Notes: a model not told the origin generated them from the letters alone. DNA of 64,000 nt from Hippophae tibetana (GCA_037013495.1 CM072810.1:26751843-26815842), one strand, 5' to 3'. Positions 40,666 to 51,206 are shown, counted from the stretch's first letter. Made by a program: numbers and translations.

Positions 40666-43600
40666 CCACCCATGTTTTAAAAGTAGTTGATTACGTTTGA
40701 AAAATATGCAAAGACTTTGTCCAAAGTTTCATCCTCGTGCATGATATAGATTTCAAAATTTCCATTCAACTATATAATTATAGATTTATTTCATCGTTGA
40801 AATGCCTATATGAGTGCCATCCGAAATGTTTCAGGTTCTTTTGAAGAAGGTTAATTTTAAATTCAACTTAATAATCATTTTAGAGCTCGAATTACCTTTT
40901 TTTTAATATCCCAGAAAAAGGGTTTCTTCTTCCTATGAAATTTAGTAAATCTCACGGCAAGTAGAGCCACTTTCTCTTCATTGAGATTAGAGTCATCATT
41001 TCTAACAATTGGGTTAAAAACATGTTCGCTCGGACCACTATCCTTGATGTCTTAAGCGCCAAGTTCTCTCCCTTCTCGAAAGTATATTACTCTCATCTTG
41101 GCCACTAGTGATGTAGTTCGAATGCCTGCCCAACATATTCGTTTAACAGTAAGTTCAATTGGCTTATACATGGACTTAAGCAAGGTAATTTGGCATGAAA
41201 ATGATAAGGTAGTAATGGAATGATTTTCTCAATCTAATTTTCTTTACTAATAGGTCCACCCAAGTTTAAAAAGTAGTTGATTACGTTTGAAAAATATGCA
41301 AAGACTTTGTCCAAAGTTTCATCCTCTTGCATGATATAGATTTCAAAATTTCCATTCAACTATATAATTATAGATTTATTTCATCGTTGAAATGCCTATA
41401 TGAGTGCTATCCCAAATGTTTCATGTTCTTTTGAAGAAGGTTAACTTTAAATTCAACTTAATAATCATTTTAGAGCTGGAATTACCTTTTTTTTAATATC
41501 CCTGAAAAAGGGACTCTTCTTCCTATGGAATTTAGTAAATCTCACGGCAAGTGGAGCCACTTTCTCTTCATTGAGATAAGAGTCATCATTTCTAACAATT
41601 GGGTTAAAAACATGTTCGCTCAGACCACTATCCTTGATGTCTTAAGAGCCAAGTTCTCTCCCTTCTCGAAAGTATATTACTCTCATCTTGGCCACGAGTG
41701 ATGTAGTTCGAATCCCTGCCCAACATATTCATTTAACAATAAGTTCAATTGGCTTGTACATGGACTTAAGTAAATTAATTTGGCATGAAAATGATACGGT
41801 AGTATTGGAATGATTTTCTCATTCTAATTTTCTCTACTAATAGGTCTACCCAAGTTTTAAAAGTAGTTGATTATGTTTGAAAAATATGCAAACACTTTGT
41901 CCAAAGTTTCATCCTCCTGCATGATATAGATTTCAAAATTTCCATTCAACTATATAATTATAGATTTATTTCATCGTTGAAATGCCTATATGAGTGCTAT
42001 CCGAAATGTTTCATGTTCTTTTGAAGAAGGTTAATTTTAAATTCAACTTAATAATCATTTTAGAGCTCGAATTACCTTTTTTTTAATATCCCTGAAAAAA
42101 GGGACTCTTCTTCCTATGAAATTTAGTAAATCTCACGGCAAGTAGAGCCACTTTCTCTTCATTGAGATTAGAGTCATCATTTCTAACAATTGGGTTAAAA
42201 ACATGTTCGCTCGGACCACTATCCTTGATGTCTTAAGAGCCAAGTTCTCTCCCTTCTCGAAAGTATATTACTCTCATCTTGGCCACTAGTGATGTAGTTC
42301 GAATGCCTGCCCAACATATTTGTTTAACAGTAAGTTCAATTGGCTTATGCATGGAATTAAGCAAGGTAATTTGGAATGAAAATGATAAGGTAGTATTGGA
42401 ATGATTTTCTCAATCTAATTTTCTTTGCTAATAGGTCCACCCAAGTTTTAAAAGTAGTTGATTACGTTTGAAAAATATGCAAAGACTTTGTCCAAAGTTT
42501 CATCCTCTTGCATGATATAGATTTCAAAATTTCCATTCAACTATATAATTCTAGATTTATTTCATAGTTGATATGCCTATATGAGTGGTCTCCAAAATGT
42601 TTCATGTTCTTTTGAAGAAGTTTAATTTTAAATTCAACTTAATAATCATTTTAGAGCTCGAATTACCTTTTTTTTAATATCCCTGAAAAAGGGTCTCTTC
42701 TTCCTATGAAATTTTGTAAATCTCACGGCAAGTAGAGCCACTTTCTCTTCATTGAGATTAGAGTCATCATTTCTAACAATTGGGTTAAAAACATGTTCGC
42801 TCGGACCACTATCATTGATGTCTTAAGAGCCAAGTTCTCTCCCTTCTCGAAAGTATATTACTCTCATCTTGGCCACTAGTGATGTAGTTCGAATGCCTGC
42901 CCAACATATTCGTTTAACAGTAAGTTCAATTGGCTTATACATGGACTTAAGCAATGTAATTTGGCATGAAAATGATAAGGTAGTATTGGAATGATTTTCT
43001 CAATCTAATTTTCTTTACTAATAGGTCCACCCATGTTTTAAAAGTAGTTGATTACGTTTGAAAAATATGCAAAGACTTTGTCCAAAGTTTCATCCTCGTG
43101 CATGATATAGATTTCAAAATTTCCATTCAACTATATAATTATAGATTTATTTCATCGTTGAAATGCCTATATGAGTGCCATCCGAAATGTTTCAGGTTCT
43201 TTTGAAGAAGGTTAATTTTAAATTCAACTTAATAATCATTTTAGAGCTCGAATTACCTTTTTTTTAATATCCCTGAAAAAGGGTCTCTTCTTCCTATGAA
43301 ATTTAGTAAATCTCGCGGCAAGTAGAGCCACTTTCTCTTCATTGAGATTAGAGTCATCATTTCTAACAATTGGGTTAAAAACATGTTCGCTCGGACCACT
43401 ATCCTTGATGTCTTAAGAGCCAAGTTCTCTCCCTTCTCGAAAGTATATTACTCTCATCTTGGCCACTAGTATTGTAGTTCGAATGCCTGCCCAACATATT
43501 CATTTAACAGTAAGTTCAATTGGCTTGTACATGGAATTTGGTAAATTAATTTGGCATGAAAATGATACGGTAGTATTGGAATGTTTTTCTCATTCTAATT

Positions 43601-45187
43601 TTCTCTACTAATAGGTCTACCCAAGTTTTAAAAGTAGTTGATTATGTTTGAAAAATATGCAAACACTTTGTCCATAGTTTCATCCTCTTGCATGATATAG
43701 ATTTCAAAATTTCCATTCAACTATATAATTATAGATTTATTTCATCGTTGAAATGCCTATATGAGTGCTATCCCAAATGTTTCATGTTCTTTTGAAGAAG
43801 GTTAATTTTAAATTCAACTTAATAATCATTTTAGAGCTCGAATTACCTTTTTTTTAATATCCCTGAAAAAGGGACTCTTCTTCCTATGGAATTTAGTAAA
43901 TCTCACGGCAAGTGGAGCCACTTTCTCTTCATTGAGATAAGAGTCATCATTTCTAACAATTGTGTTAAAAACATGTTCGCTCGGACCACTATCCTTGATG
44001 TCTTAAGAGCCAAGTTCTCTCCCTTCTCGAAAGTATATTACTCTCATCTTGGCCACGAGTGATGTAGTTCGAATCCCTGCCCAACATATTCATTTAACAA
44101 TAAGTTCAATTGGCTTGTACATGGACTTAAGTAAATTAATTTGGCATGAAAATTATACGGTAGTATTGGAATGATTTTCTCATTCTAATTTTCTCTACTA
44201 ATAGGTCTACCCAAGTTTTAAAAGTAGTTGATTATGTTTGAAAAATATGCAAACACTTTGTCCAAAGTTTCATCCTCCTGCATGATATAGATTTCAAAAT
44301 TTCCATTCAACTATATAATTATAGATTTATTTCATCGTTGAAATGCCTATATGAGTGCTATCCGAAATGTTTCATGTTCTTTTGAAGAAGGTTAATTTTA
44401 AATTCAACTTAATAATCATTTTAGAGCTCGAATTACCTTTTTTTTAATATCCCTGAAAAAAGGGACTCTTCTTCCTATGAAATTTAGTAAATCTCACGGC
44501 AAGTAGAGCCACTTTCTCTTCATTGAGATTAGAGTCATCATTTCTAACAATTGGGTTAAAAACATGTTCGCTCGGACCACTATCCTTGATGTCTTAAGAG
44601 CCAAGTTCTCTCCCTTCTCGAAAGTATATTACTCTCATCTTGGCCACTAGTGATGTAGTTCGAATGCCTGCCCAACATATTCGTTTAACAGTAAGTTCAA
44701 TTGGCTTATGCATGGAATTAAGCAAGGTAATTTGGAATGAAAATGATAAGGTAGTATTGGAATGATTTTCTCAATCTAATTTTCTTTGCTAATAGGTCCA
44801 CCCAAGTTTTAAAAGTAGTTGATTACGTTTGAAAAATATGCAAAGACTTTGTCCAAAGTTTCATCCTCTTGCATGATATAGATTTCAAAATTTCCATTCA
44901 ACTATATAATTCTAGATTTATTTCATAGTTGATATGCCTATATGAGTGGTCTCCAAAATGTTTCATGTTCTTTTGAAGAAGTTTAATTTTAAATTCAACT
45001 TAATAATCATTTTAGAGCTCGAATTACCTTTTTTTTAATATCCCTGAAAAAGGGTCTCTTCTTCCTATGAAATTTAGTAAATCTCACGGCAAGTAGAGCC
45101 ACTTTCTCTTCATTGAGATTAGAGTCATCATTTCTAAAAATTGGGTTAAAAACATGTTCGCTCGGACCACTATCCTTGATGTCTTAA
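40666..45187 (+). repeat. 4-mer higher-order repeat of 2361 bp, about two copies, cut by LTR
   Basis: Copy 1 is 40666-43026 (monomers at 40666, 41256, 41846, 42437). Copy 2 starts at 43027 (43027, 43617, 44207, 44798) and is interrupted by the LTR after 45187. Shared variants at 2361-bp spacing include 'catcctcgtgcatg', 'gtgccatccg' and 'tttcaggttc' in the first monomers, 'tgaaaaaagggac' in the third, 'cttatgcatggaattaagc' near the ends of the third, and 'tttcatagttg' in the fourth. The HOR differs from the 4-mer at 4132-11210 in composition. Confidence 0.9.
45183..45187. other. Target site duplication CTTAA, left of LTR copy 1
   Basis: Five bases preceding TGATGA and repeated directly after TCATCA at 47258-47262. 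CTTAA belongs to the CTTAAG at bases 386-391 of nearly every monomer. Five bases is the usual duplication size for LTR retrotransposon integrase. Confidence 0.9.
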
Positions 45188-45192
45188 TGATG

Positions 45193-45209
45193 AGTGCTCA
45201 AAAAGCACT
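45193..45209 (+). other. Short hairpin at the 5' end of LTR copy 1
   Basis: AGTGCT-CAAAA-AGCACT is a perfect 6-bp stem with a 5-base loop, starting inside the terminal TGATGA. The same sequence is at 49631-49647 in copy 2. It may be part of the integrase end-recognition region or chance. No role is shown. Confidence 0.5.
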
Positions 45210-45486
45210 AAAATAACCATGATTTTATGTACCTTAATTGATTAAAAATACATATATTTATATGTTTTATCATATATTTATATAAATTTGTCTTTTTCGG
45301 AATCACAGGTATTTTTATTGTTTTTCAGGTATTTTGGCTTAAAAACGCAATGTAAAGACTCAAAGAGGAATATTTGAAGCAATACATCACAAATATATCA
45401 ACAAATAAGTGAGAAAAGGTCAACAAACATGGAAAAATCGGACGAAATGGGTCGAAAAGGTCAAAAATGTCAAAAAGACGGAAATT

Positions 45487-45694
45487 GCGCGCCGCAGCCC
45501 AGCCGTGCGCGCAGCCCAGCGCCCCAGCGCCCAGCCGCGCGCGCCCCAGCGCCCCAGCGCCCAGCCGCGCGCGCCCCAGCGCCCCATTCCGCGCGCGCCC
45601 CAGCGCGCTGGCACTGTTCACGCGCGCCGAGCTGCGCGCAGCGACAGCCCCAGCGCGCGCGCGTAGCGCCCCAGCAGCCCCCCTCCGCGCGCCC
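45487..45694 (+). repeat. GC-rich block with 30-bp tandem repeat in LTR U3, copy 1
   Basis: About 208 bp made almost only of G and C, inside an AT-rich LTR in an AT-rich array. The core is a 30-bp unit built from 'gccccagcgc', 'ccagccgcgc' and 'gcgccccagc', at 45521-45550 and 45551-45580. A third copy shortened to 24 bp is at 45581-45604, with degenerate copies either side. It opens long frames on both strands rich in Ala, Arg, Pro and Gly. Those frames are a by-product of stop-poor GC repeats, not genes. It lies 150-350 bp upstream of the TATA box and is dense in CpG, so it could be a methylation target or a promoter element. Confidence 0.88.
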
Positions 45695-45716
45695 AACACG
45701 TTTTCGCCCCATTTTT

Positions 45717-45765
45717 CACGTGCAGCCGCCCCTGTGACGTCATGCTGACGTCATTGATGACATCA
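45717..45765 (+). promoter_or_regulatory. bZIP-type site cluster upstream of TATA, LTR copy 1
   Basis: CACGTG (G-box core) lies at 45717-45722. TGACGTCA palindromes lie at 45735-45742 and 45746-45753, and TGATGACATCA at 45755-45765. Two TGACG motifs so close resemble as-1/ocs-type elements bound by plant TGA bZIP factors. The cluster lies 80-125 bp upstream of the TATA box. The sites are seen directly; stress- or hormone-responsive expression is inferred. Confidence 0.6.
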
Positions 45766-45842
45766 GCAATTCCAATACGCGTTTTTACATTTTTTAATAT
45801 TTTTTTAACATTTTTTTACTCATTTTTTCTCTCCATCCTCAC

Positions 45843-45851
45843 CTATAAATA
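45843..45851 (+). promoter_or_regulatory. TATA box of LTR copy 1
   Basis: CTATAAATA followed by 'cccccttcccttcac', the usual plant TATA-box setting. Transcription would start about 30 bases on, near 45875-45885, in a C/T/A-rich region that would begin R. It fixes the LTR as plus-strand. Confidence 0.7.
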
Positions 45852-45890
45852 CCCCCCTTCCCTTCACTTCAAACCACACCTTCAAAACTC

Positions 45891-46024
45891 ACTTCTCTCT
45901 CCTTTCTTTCTCTCATTTCTTAGTTTTTAGTTTCTCTTAGTTTCTTTCTTAGTTTCTAAGCTTTTCTTAGTTTTTCTCTTAGTTTTTAGTTCAATTCTCT
46001 TAGGTTTAGAGTTCTTCTCTTTTT
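45891..46024 (+). repeat. CT-rich leader with 'cttagttt' repeats, LTR copy 1
   Basis: A pyrimidine-rich stretch just after the expected start site. It contains at least six irregular copies of 'cttagttt' or 'tagttttt' between about 45918 and 45992, ending at 'ttctctttttgagagg'. It resembles a transcribed 5' leader of a plant LTR. It is duplicated at 50329-50462. Confidence 0.65.
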
Positions 46025-46616
46025 GAGAGGAACTTGTAATGTTTTTGTAATAATTTAGATTTTTGATTCAATATATGGAAGTGCAAATTCCGCTCGGAGG
46101 TTTTCTAGCAACGGGAATAGCGTCGAAGTTCTGTAAGGATTTTATTTTCTTTACAGTTATTTTTATGCTTTATTCTTACATGTTATATTCAACTTGTCTG
46201 TGGTTAAATTTAACTATGCTAGCTGTTTAGTAAAAATGATGTAATAACGACGTTGTTATGCTTGCGAAATATTAAATAGGTAAAAATCTTTAAAATGAAT
46301 TGATTTTGTTTTTATTCAAGTTTTTATATTAAGAATGTTAGAGAGAAATATATTATTTTTCATTACAAACTTAAACCCGAAAATTAGATTTTAAGGTTTA
46401 GTTATCCGGTCTAATTTAGAGTAGTGCTCTTTTATTTGTTGGTACAATCGCCCGGTAGTTAGAGTGAAACTCTATTTCAAAAGTTTTTATAAGAATTATT
46501 ATGTGAAAATGTATTGACAACATGTTTTCAATAGTGGTTTTAAAACTTGAAAGTTAGTACTCGGATAATTAAATTCTTAAGTTTAATTTGGACACCTTGA
46601 ATAATGTTTAAATTGT

Positions 46617-46768
46617 CTAACCCCACCAAAGGTGGCATTTAAATGGTTCATTTTCAATCTCTTAGAAAAAGGAATTAATTTAATTAAGCATATTAGTTAT
46701 CAACCCCACCCATAGGTGTTAATTGATTTGTTTAGTTAACAAAGAATATCTAACCCCACCAAAGGTGG
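46617..46768 (+). repeat. Three spaced 'ccaccaaaggtgg' hairpin motifs, LTR copy 1
   Basis: CTAACCCCACCAAAGGTGG occurs at 46617-46635 and 46750-46768. A variant, 'caaccccacccataggtg', is at 46701-46718. Each has a small inverted repeat (CCACC-AAA-GGTGG, or CACC-CATA-GGTG), and the variant keeps pairing despite base changes. The spacing is 84 and 49 bp. The function is unknown; a protein-binding or RNA-structure element is possible. Confidence 0.7.
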
Positions 46769-46908
46769 TATTTATATAAAAAAGAGAGAATCAATAAAAT
46801 ATCAATTTATATCTTTAATAACCTAGTTAATATGAGCAAGCATAATTAATTTAGTTATTATATCCATAAATACTCCGCTAATATAAATGATAAAAATTTG
46901 CATGAATA

Positions 46909-47040
46909 TTTATTGAATCCGTATATATGTTTATTTTTAGATAATTATTTATTGAATTTGTATCTATGTTTATTTTTTATGTTATTAGACTATATTTAAT
47001 TAATCTGTATATATGTTTATTTTATGTTATTAGATTAGGA
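46909..47040 (+). repeat. Degenerate AT-rich tandem repeats in LTR copy 1
   Basis: Three imperfect copies of a unit containing 'gtat(a/c)tatgtttatttt', starting near 46921, 46960 and 47007. The last two extend into 'atgttattaga'. Spacing is roughly 40-48 bp. The same repeats are at 51347-51478 in copy 2. They lie late in the LTR, probably in R or U5, close to AATAAA words at 46793 and 47105 that could serve in 3'-end formation. Confidence 0.55.
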
Positions 47041-47257
47041 ACACAAAAACCAAACTATCGTGACAGGATGTTTAGGATTTAATTTCGTTTTTAAAAGTTT
47101 GAATAATAAATTAAAAACCACATACATTCCTTCCTTAGATCGACCTTGGGAGTATACTTATCATTTTCTTCGAAATGATTCGTGCACTTGCGAGAGTTTT
47201 ATAAATATTAAAACCAAAGTATTTGTGGGAATCGGCGATGCCGGTTTTCGTTCATCA

Positions 47258-47262
47258 CTTAA
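47258..47262. other. Target site duplication CTTAA, right of LTR copy 1
   Basis: Second half of the duplication. Satellite resumes in phase with 'gagccaagttctctccc' at 47263. Confidence 0.9.
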
Positions 47263-49620
47263 GAGCCAAGTTCTCTCCCTTCTCGAAAGTATATTACTCT
47301 CATCTTGGCCACTAGTATTGTAGTTCGAATGCCTGCCCAACATATTCATTTAACAGTAAGTTCAATTGGCTTGTACATGGACTTAAGTAAATTAATTTGG
47401 CATGAAAATGATACGGTAGTATTGGAATGTTTTTCTCATTCTAATTTTCTCTACTACTAGGTCTACCCAAGTTTTAAAAGTAGTTGATTATGTTTGAAAA
47501 ATATGCAAACACTTTGTCCAAAGTTTCATCCTCCTGCATGATATAGATTTCAAAATTTCCATTCAACTATATAATTATAGATTTATTTCATCGTTGAAAT
47601 GCCTATATGAGTGCTATCCGAAATGTTTCATGTTCTTTTGAAGAAGGTTAATTTTAAATTCAACTTAATAATCATTTTGGAGGTCGAATTACCTTTTTTT
47701 TAATATCCCTGAAAAAAGGGACTCTTCTTCCTATGAAATTTAGTAAATCTCACGGCAAGTAGAGCCACTTTCTCTTCATTGAGATTAGAGTCATCATTTC
47801 TAACAATTGGGTCAAAAACATGTTCGGATTGGCCTCTATCCTTGATGTCTTATGAGCCAAGTTCTCTCTCTTCTCGAAAGCATATTACTCTCTTCTTGCC
47901 CACAAGTGATGTTTTTCGAATGCCAGCCCAACATATTGATTTAAAACTAAGTTCAATTGGCTTGTACATGGACTTAAGCAAGGTAATTTGGCATGACAAT
48001 GATAAGGTAGTATTGGAATGATTTTCTCAATCTAATTTTCTTTCCTAATAGGTCCACCCATGTTTTAAAAGTAGTTGATTACGTTTCAAAAAATATGCAA
48101 GGACGTTGTCCAAAGTTTCATCCTCTTGCATGATATAGATTTCAAAATTTCCATTCAACTATATAATTCTAGATTTTTTTTGTTGTTGATATTCCTATAT
48201 GAGTGGTCTCCAAAATGTTTCATGTTCTTTTGAAGAAGTTTAATTTTAAATTCAACTTAATAATCATTTTAGAGCTCGAATTACCTTTTTTTTAATATCC
48301 CTGAAAAAGGGACTCTTCTTCCTATGGAATTTAGTAAATCTCACGGCAAGTGGAGCCACTTTCTCTTCATTGAGATAAGAGTCATCATTTCTAACAATTG
48401 GGTTAAAAACATGTTCGCTCGGACCACTATCCTTGATGTCTTAAGAGCCAAGTTCTCTCCCTTCTCGAAAGTATATTACTCTCATCTTGGCCACGAGTGA
48501 TGTAGTTCGAATCCCTGCCCAACATATTCATTTAACAATAAGTTCAATTGGCTTGTACATGGACTTAAGTAAATTAATTTGGCATGAAAATGATACGGTA
48601 GTATTGGAATGATTTTCTCATTCTAATTTTCTCTACTAATAGGTCTACCCAAGTTTTAAAAGTAGTTGATTATGTTTGAAAAATATGCAAACACTTTGTC
48701 CAAAGTTTCATCCTCCTGCATGATATAGATTTCAAAATTTCCATTCAACTATATAATTATAGATTTATTTCATCGTTGAAATGCCTATATGAGTGCTATC
48801 CGAAATGTTTCATGTTCTTTTGAAGAAGGTTAATTTTAAATTCAACTTAATAATCATTTTAGAGCTCGAATTACCTTTTTTTTAATATCCCTGAAAAAAG
48901 GGACTCTTCTTCCTATGAAATTTAGTAAATCTCACGGCAAGTAGAGCCACTTTCTCTTCATTGAGATTAGAGTCATCATTTCTAACAATTGGGTTAAAAA
49001 CATGTTCGCTCGGACCACTATCCTTGATTTCTTAAGAGCCAAGTTCTCTCCCTTCTCGAAAGTATATTACTCTCATCTTGGCCACGAGTGATGTAGTTCG
49101 AATCCCTGCCCAACATATTCATTTAACAATAAGTTCAATTGGCTTGTACATGGACTTAAGTAAATTAATTTGGCATGAAAATGATAAGGTAGTATTGGAA
49201 TGATTTTCTCAATCTAATTTTCTTTGCTAATAGGTCCACCCAAGTTTTAAAAGTAGTTGATTACGTTTGAAAAATATGCAAAGACTTTGTCCAAAGTTTC
49301 ATCCTCTTGCATGATATAGATTTCAAAATTTCCATTCAACTATATAATTATAGATTTATTTCATCGTTGAAATGCCTATATGAGTGCTATCCGAAATGTT
49401 TCATGTTCTTTTGAAGAAGGTTAATTTTAAATTCAACTTAATAATCATTTTAGAGCTCGAATTACCTTTTTTTTAATATCCCTGAAAAAGGGACTCTTCT
49501 TCCTATGAAATTTAGTAAATCTCAAGGCAAGTAGAGCCACTTTCTCTTCATTGAGATTAGAGTCATCATTTCTAACAATTGGGTTAAAAACATGTTCGCT
49601 CGGACCACTATCCTTGATGT
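47263..49620 (+). repeat. Satellite between the two LTRs, with diverged monomers
   Basis: The end of the split monomer is followed by units at 47463, 48054, 48645 and 49236. The unit at 47463 is the most diverged in the window. Between about 47811 and 47960 it reads 'ttcggattggcctctatcc', 'gtcttatgagcc', 'gaaagcatatt', 'cttgcccacaag', 'gtttttcgaatgccag' and 'attgatttaaaac' where other units hardly vary. The unit at 48054 has 'cgtttcaaaaaatatgcaag' and 'attttttttgttgttg'. From 48645 on the units are ordinary. Several are 591 bp through one extra A. Confidence 0.9.
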
Positions 49621-49625
49621 CTTAA
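49621..49625. other. Target site duplication CTTAA, left of LTR copy 2
   Basis: Same five bases and same monomer phase as at copy 1. Because every monomer offers CTTAA here, the shared target sequence alone would not prove duplication. The shared diverged right flank does most of that work. Confidence 0.88.
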
Positions 49626-49924
49626 TGATGAGTGCTCAAAAAGCACTAAAATAACCATGATTTTATGTACCTTAATTGATTAAAAATACATATATTTATA
49701 TGTTTTATCATATATTTATATAAATTTGTCTTTTTCGGAATCACAGGTATTTTTATTGTTTTTCAGGTATTTTGGCTTAAAAACGCAATGTAAAGACTCA
49801 AAGAGGAATATTTGAAGCAATACATCACAAATATATCAACAAATAAGTGAGAAAAGGTCAACAAACATGGAAAAATCGGACGAAATGGGTCGAAAAGGTC
49901 AAAAATGTCAAAAAGACGGAAATT

Positions 49925-50132
49925 GCGCGCCGCAGCCCAGCCGTGCGCGCAGCCCAGCGCCCCAGCGCCCAGCCGCGCGCGCCCCAGCGCCCCAGCGCCC
50001 AGCCGCGCGCGCCCCAGCGCCCCATTCCGCGCGCGCCCCAGCGCGCTGGCACTGTTCACGCGCGCCGAGCTGCGCGCAGCGACAGCCCCAGCGCGCGCGC
50101 GTAGCGCCCCAGCAGCCCCCCTCCGCGCGCCC
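49925..50132 (+). repeat. GC-rich block with 30-bp tandem repeat in LTR U3, copy 2
   Basis: Duplicate of the block at 45487, with the 30-bp units at 49959-49988 and 49989-50018 and the shortened one at 50019-50042. The repeat number is the same as in copy 1. This is notable because such GC-rich tandem repeats usually change quickly by slippage, so it supports a recent duplication. Confidence 0.88.
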
Positions 50133-50154
50133 AACACGTTTTCGCCCCATTTTT

Positions 50155-50203
50155 CACGTGCAGCCGCCCCTGTGACGTCATGCTGACGTCATTGATGACA
50201 TCA
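50155..50203 (+). promoter_or_regulatory. bZIP-type site cluster upstream of TATA, LTR copy 2
   Basis: Same cluster as in copy 1: CACGTG at 50155-50160, TGACGTCA at 50173-50180 and 50184-50191, and TGATGACATCA at 50193-50203. All sites are intact. Confidence 0.6.
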
Positions 50204-50280
50204 GCAATTCCAATACGCGTTTTTACATTTTTTAATATTTTTTTAACATTTTTTTACTCATTTTTTCTCTCCATCCTCAC

Positions 50281-50289
50281 CTATAAATA
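50281..50289 (+). promoter_or_regulatory. TATA box of LTR copy 2
   Basis: CTATAAATA in the same setting as copy 1. Any transcript would read rightward through the rest of the LTR into satellite from 51696. Confidence 0.7.
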
Positions 50290-51054
50290 CCCCCCTTCCC
50301 TTCACTTCAAACCACACCTTCAAAACTCACTTCTCTCTCCTTTCTTTCTCTCATTTCTTAGTTTTTAGTTTCTCTTAGTTTCTTTCTTAGTTTCTAAGCT
50401 TTTCTTAGTTTTTCTCTTAGTTTTTAGTTCAATTCTCTTAGGTTTAGAGTTCTTCTCTTTTTGAGAGGAACTTGTAATGTTTTTGTAATAATTTAGATTT
50501 TTGATTCAATATATGGAAGTGCAAATTCCGCTCGGAGGTTTTCTAGCAACGGGAATAGCGTCGAAGTTCTGTAAGGATTTTATTTTCTTTACAGTTATTT
50601 TTATGCTTTATTCTTACATGTTATATTCAACTTGTCTGTGGTTAAATTTAACTATGCTAGCTGTTTAGTAAAAATGATGTAATAACGACGTTGTTATGCT
50701 TGCGAAATATTAAATAGGTAAAAATCTTTAAAATGAATTGATTTTGTTTTTATTCAAGTTTTTATATTAAGAATGTTAGAGAGAAATATATTATTTTTCA
50801 TTACAAACTTAAACCCGAAAATTAGATTTTAAGGTTTAGTTATCCGGTCTAATTTAGAGTAGTGCTCTTTTATTTGTTGGTACAATCGCCCGGTAGTTAG
50901 AGTGAAACTCTATTTCAAAAGTTTTTATAAGAATTATTATGTGAAAATGTATTGACAACATGTTTTCAATAGTGGTTTTAAAACTTGAAAGTTAGTACTC
51001 GGATAATTAAATTCTTAAGTTTAATTTGGACACCTTGAATAATGTTTAAATTGT

Positions 51055-51206
51055 CTAACCCCACCAAAGGTGGCATTTAAATGGTTCATTTTCAATCTCT
51101 TAGAAAAAGGAATTAATTTAATTAAGCATATTAGTTATCAACCCCACCCATAGGTGTTAATTGATTTGTTTAGTTAACAAAGAATATCTAACCCCACCAA
51201 AGGTGG
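51055..51206 (+). repeat. Three spaced 'ccaccaaaggtgg' hairpin motifs, LTR copy 2
   Basis: Same three motifs as copy 1, at 51055-51073, 51139-51156 and 51188-51206. Confidence 0.7.

Larger units (their letters stand above)
45188..47257 (+). mobile_element. Solo LTR of a Ty3/gypsy-like retrotransposon, copy 1
   Basis: The 2070-bp element begins TGATGAGTGC and ends TTCATCA, with perfect 6-bp terminal inverted repeats in the TG...CA form of LTRs. It is flanked by CTTAA at 45183-45187 and 47258-47262. It splits a monomer (44798-45187 and 47263-47462) that is otherwise exactly 590 bp. On the plus strand it has a GC-rich block, bZIP palindromes, a TATA box at 45843 and a CT-rich leader, in the order expected for U3-R-U5. 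There is no gag-pol, primer site or second LTR beside it, so it is probably the product of LTR-LTR recombination. The 3' end ('ttcgtgcacttgcgag', 'ggcgatgccgg', then TCATCA) resembles, from memory, the sequence before the primer-binding site in Athila/Tat-type elements. That lineage call is weak. Confidence 0.85.

Noticed and set aside
45325..45748. Overlapping Ala/Arg/Pro/Gly-rich open frames on both strands (and the copies at 49763-50186)
   Set aside because: All come from the GC-rich 30-bp repeat, which has few stops in any frame. Overlap on both strands, low complexity, partly non-ATG starts and a position upstream of the LTR TATA box argue against coding.
46131..46156. Possible mini-intron 'ctgtaaggat...ttacag' in the LTR
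   Set aside because: The interval is only about 24 bases, far too short for a plant intron. The CTGTAA/TTACAG pair is a small inverted repeat, probably chance.
47060..47349. Short frames crossing the right end of the LTR (and 51498-51787)
   Set aside because: They run from LTR into satellite across the insertion junction, one begins at GTG, and neither shows a domain. They are chance fusions.
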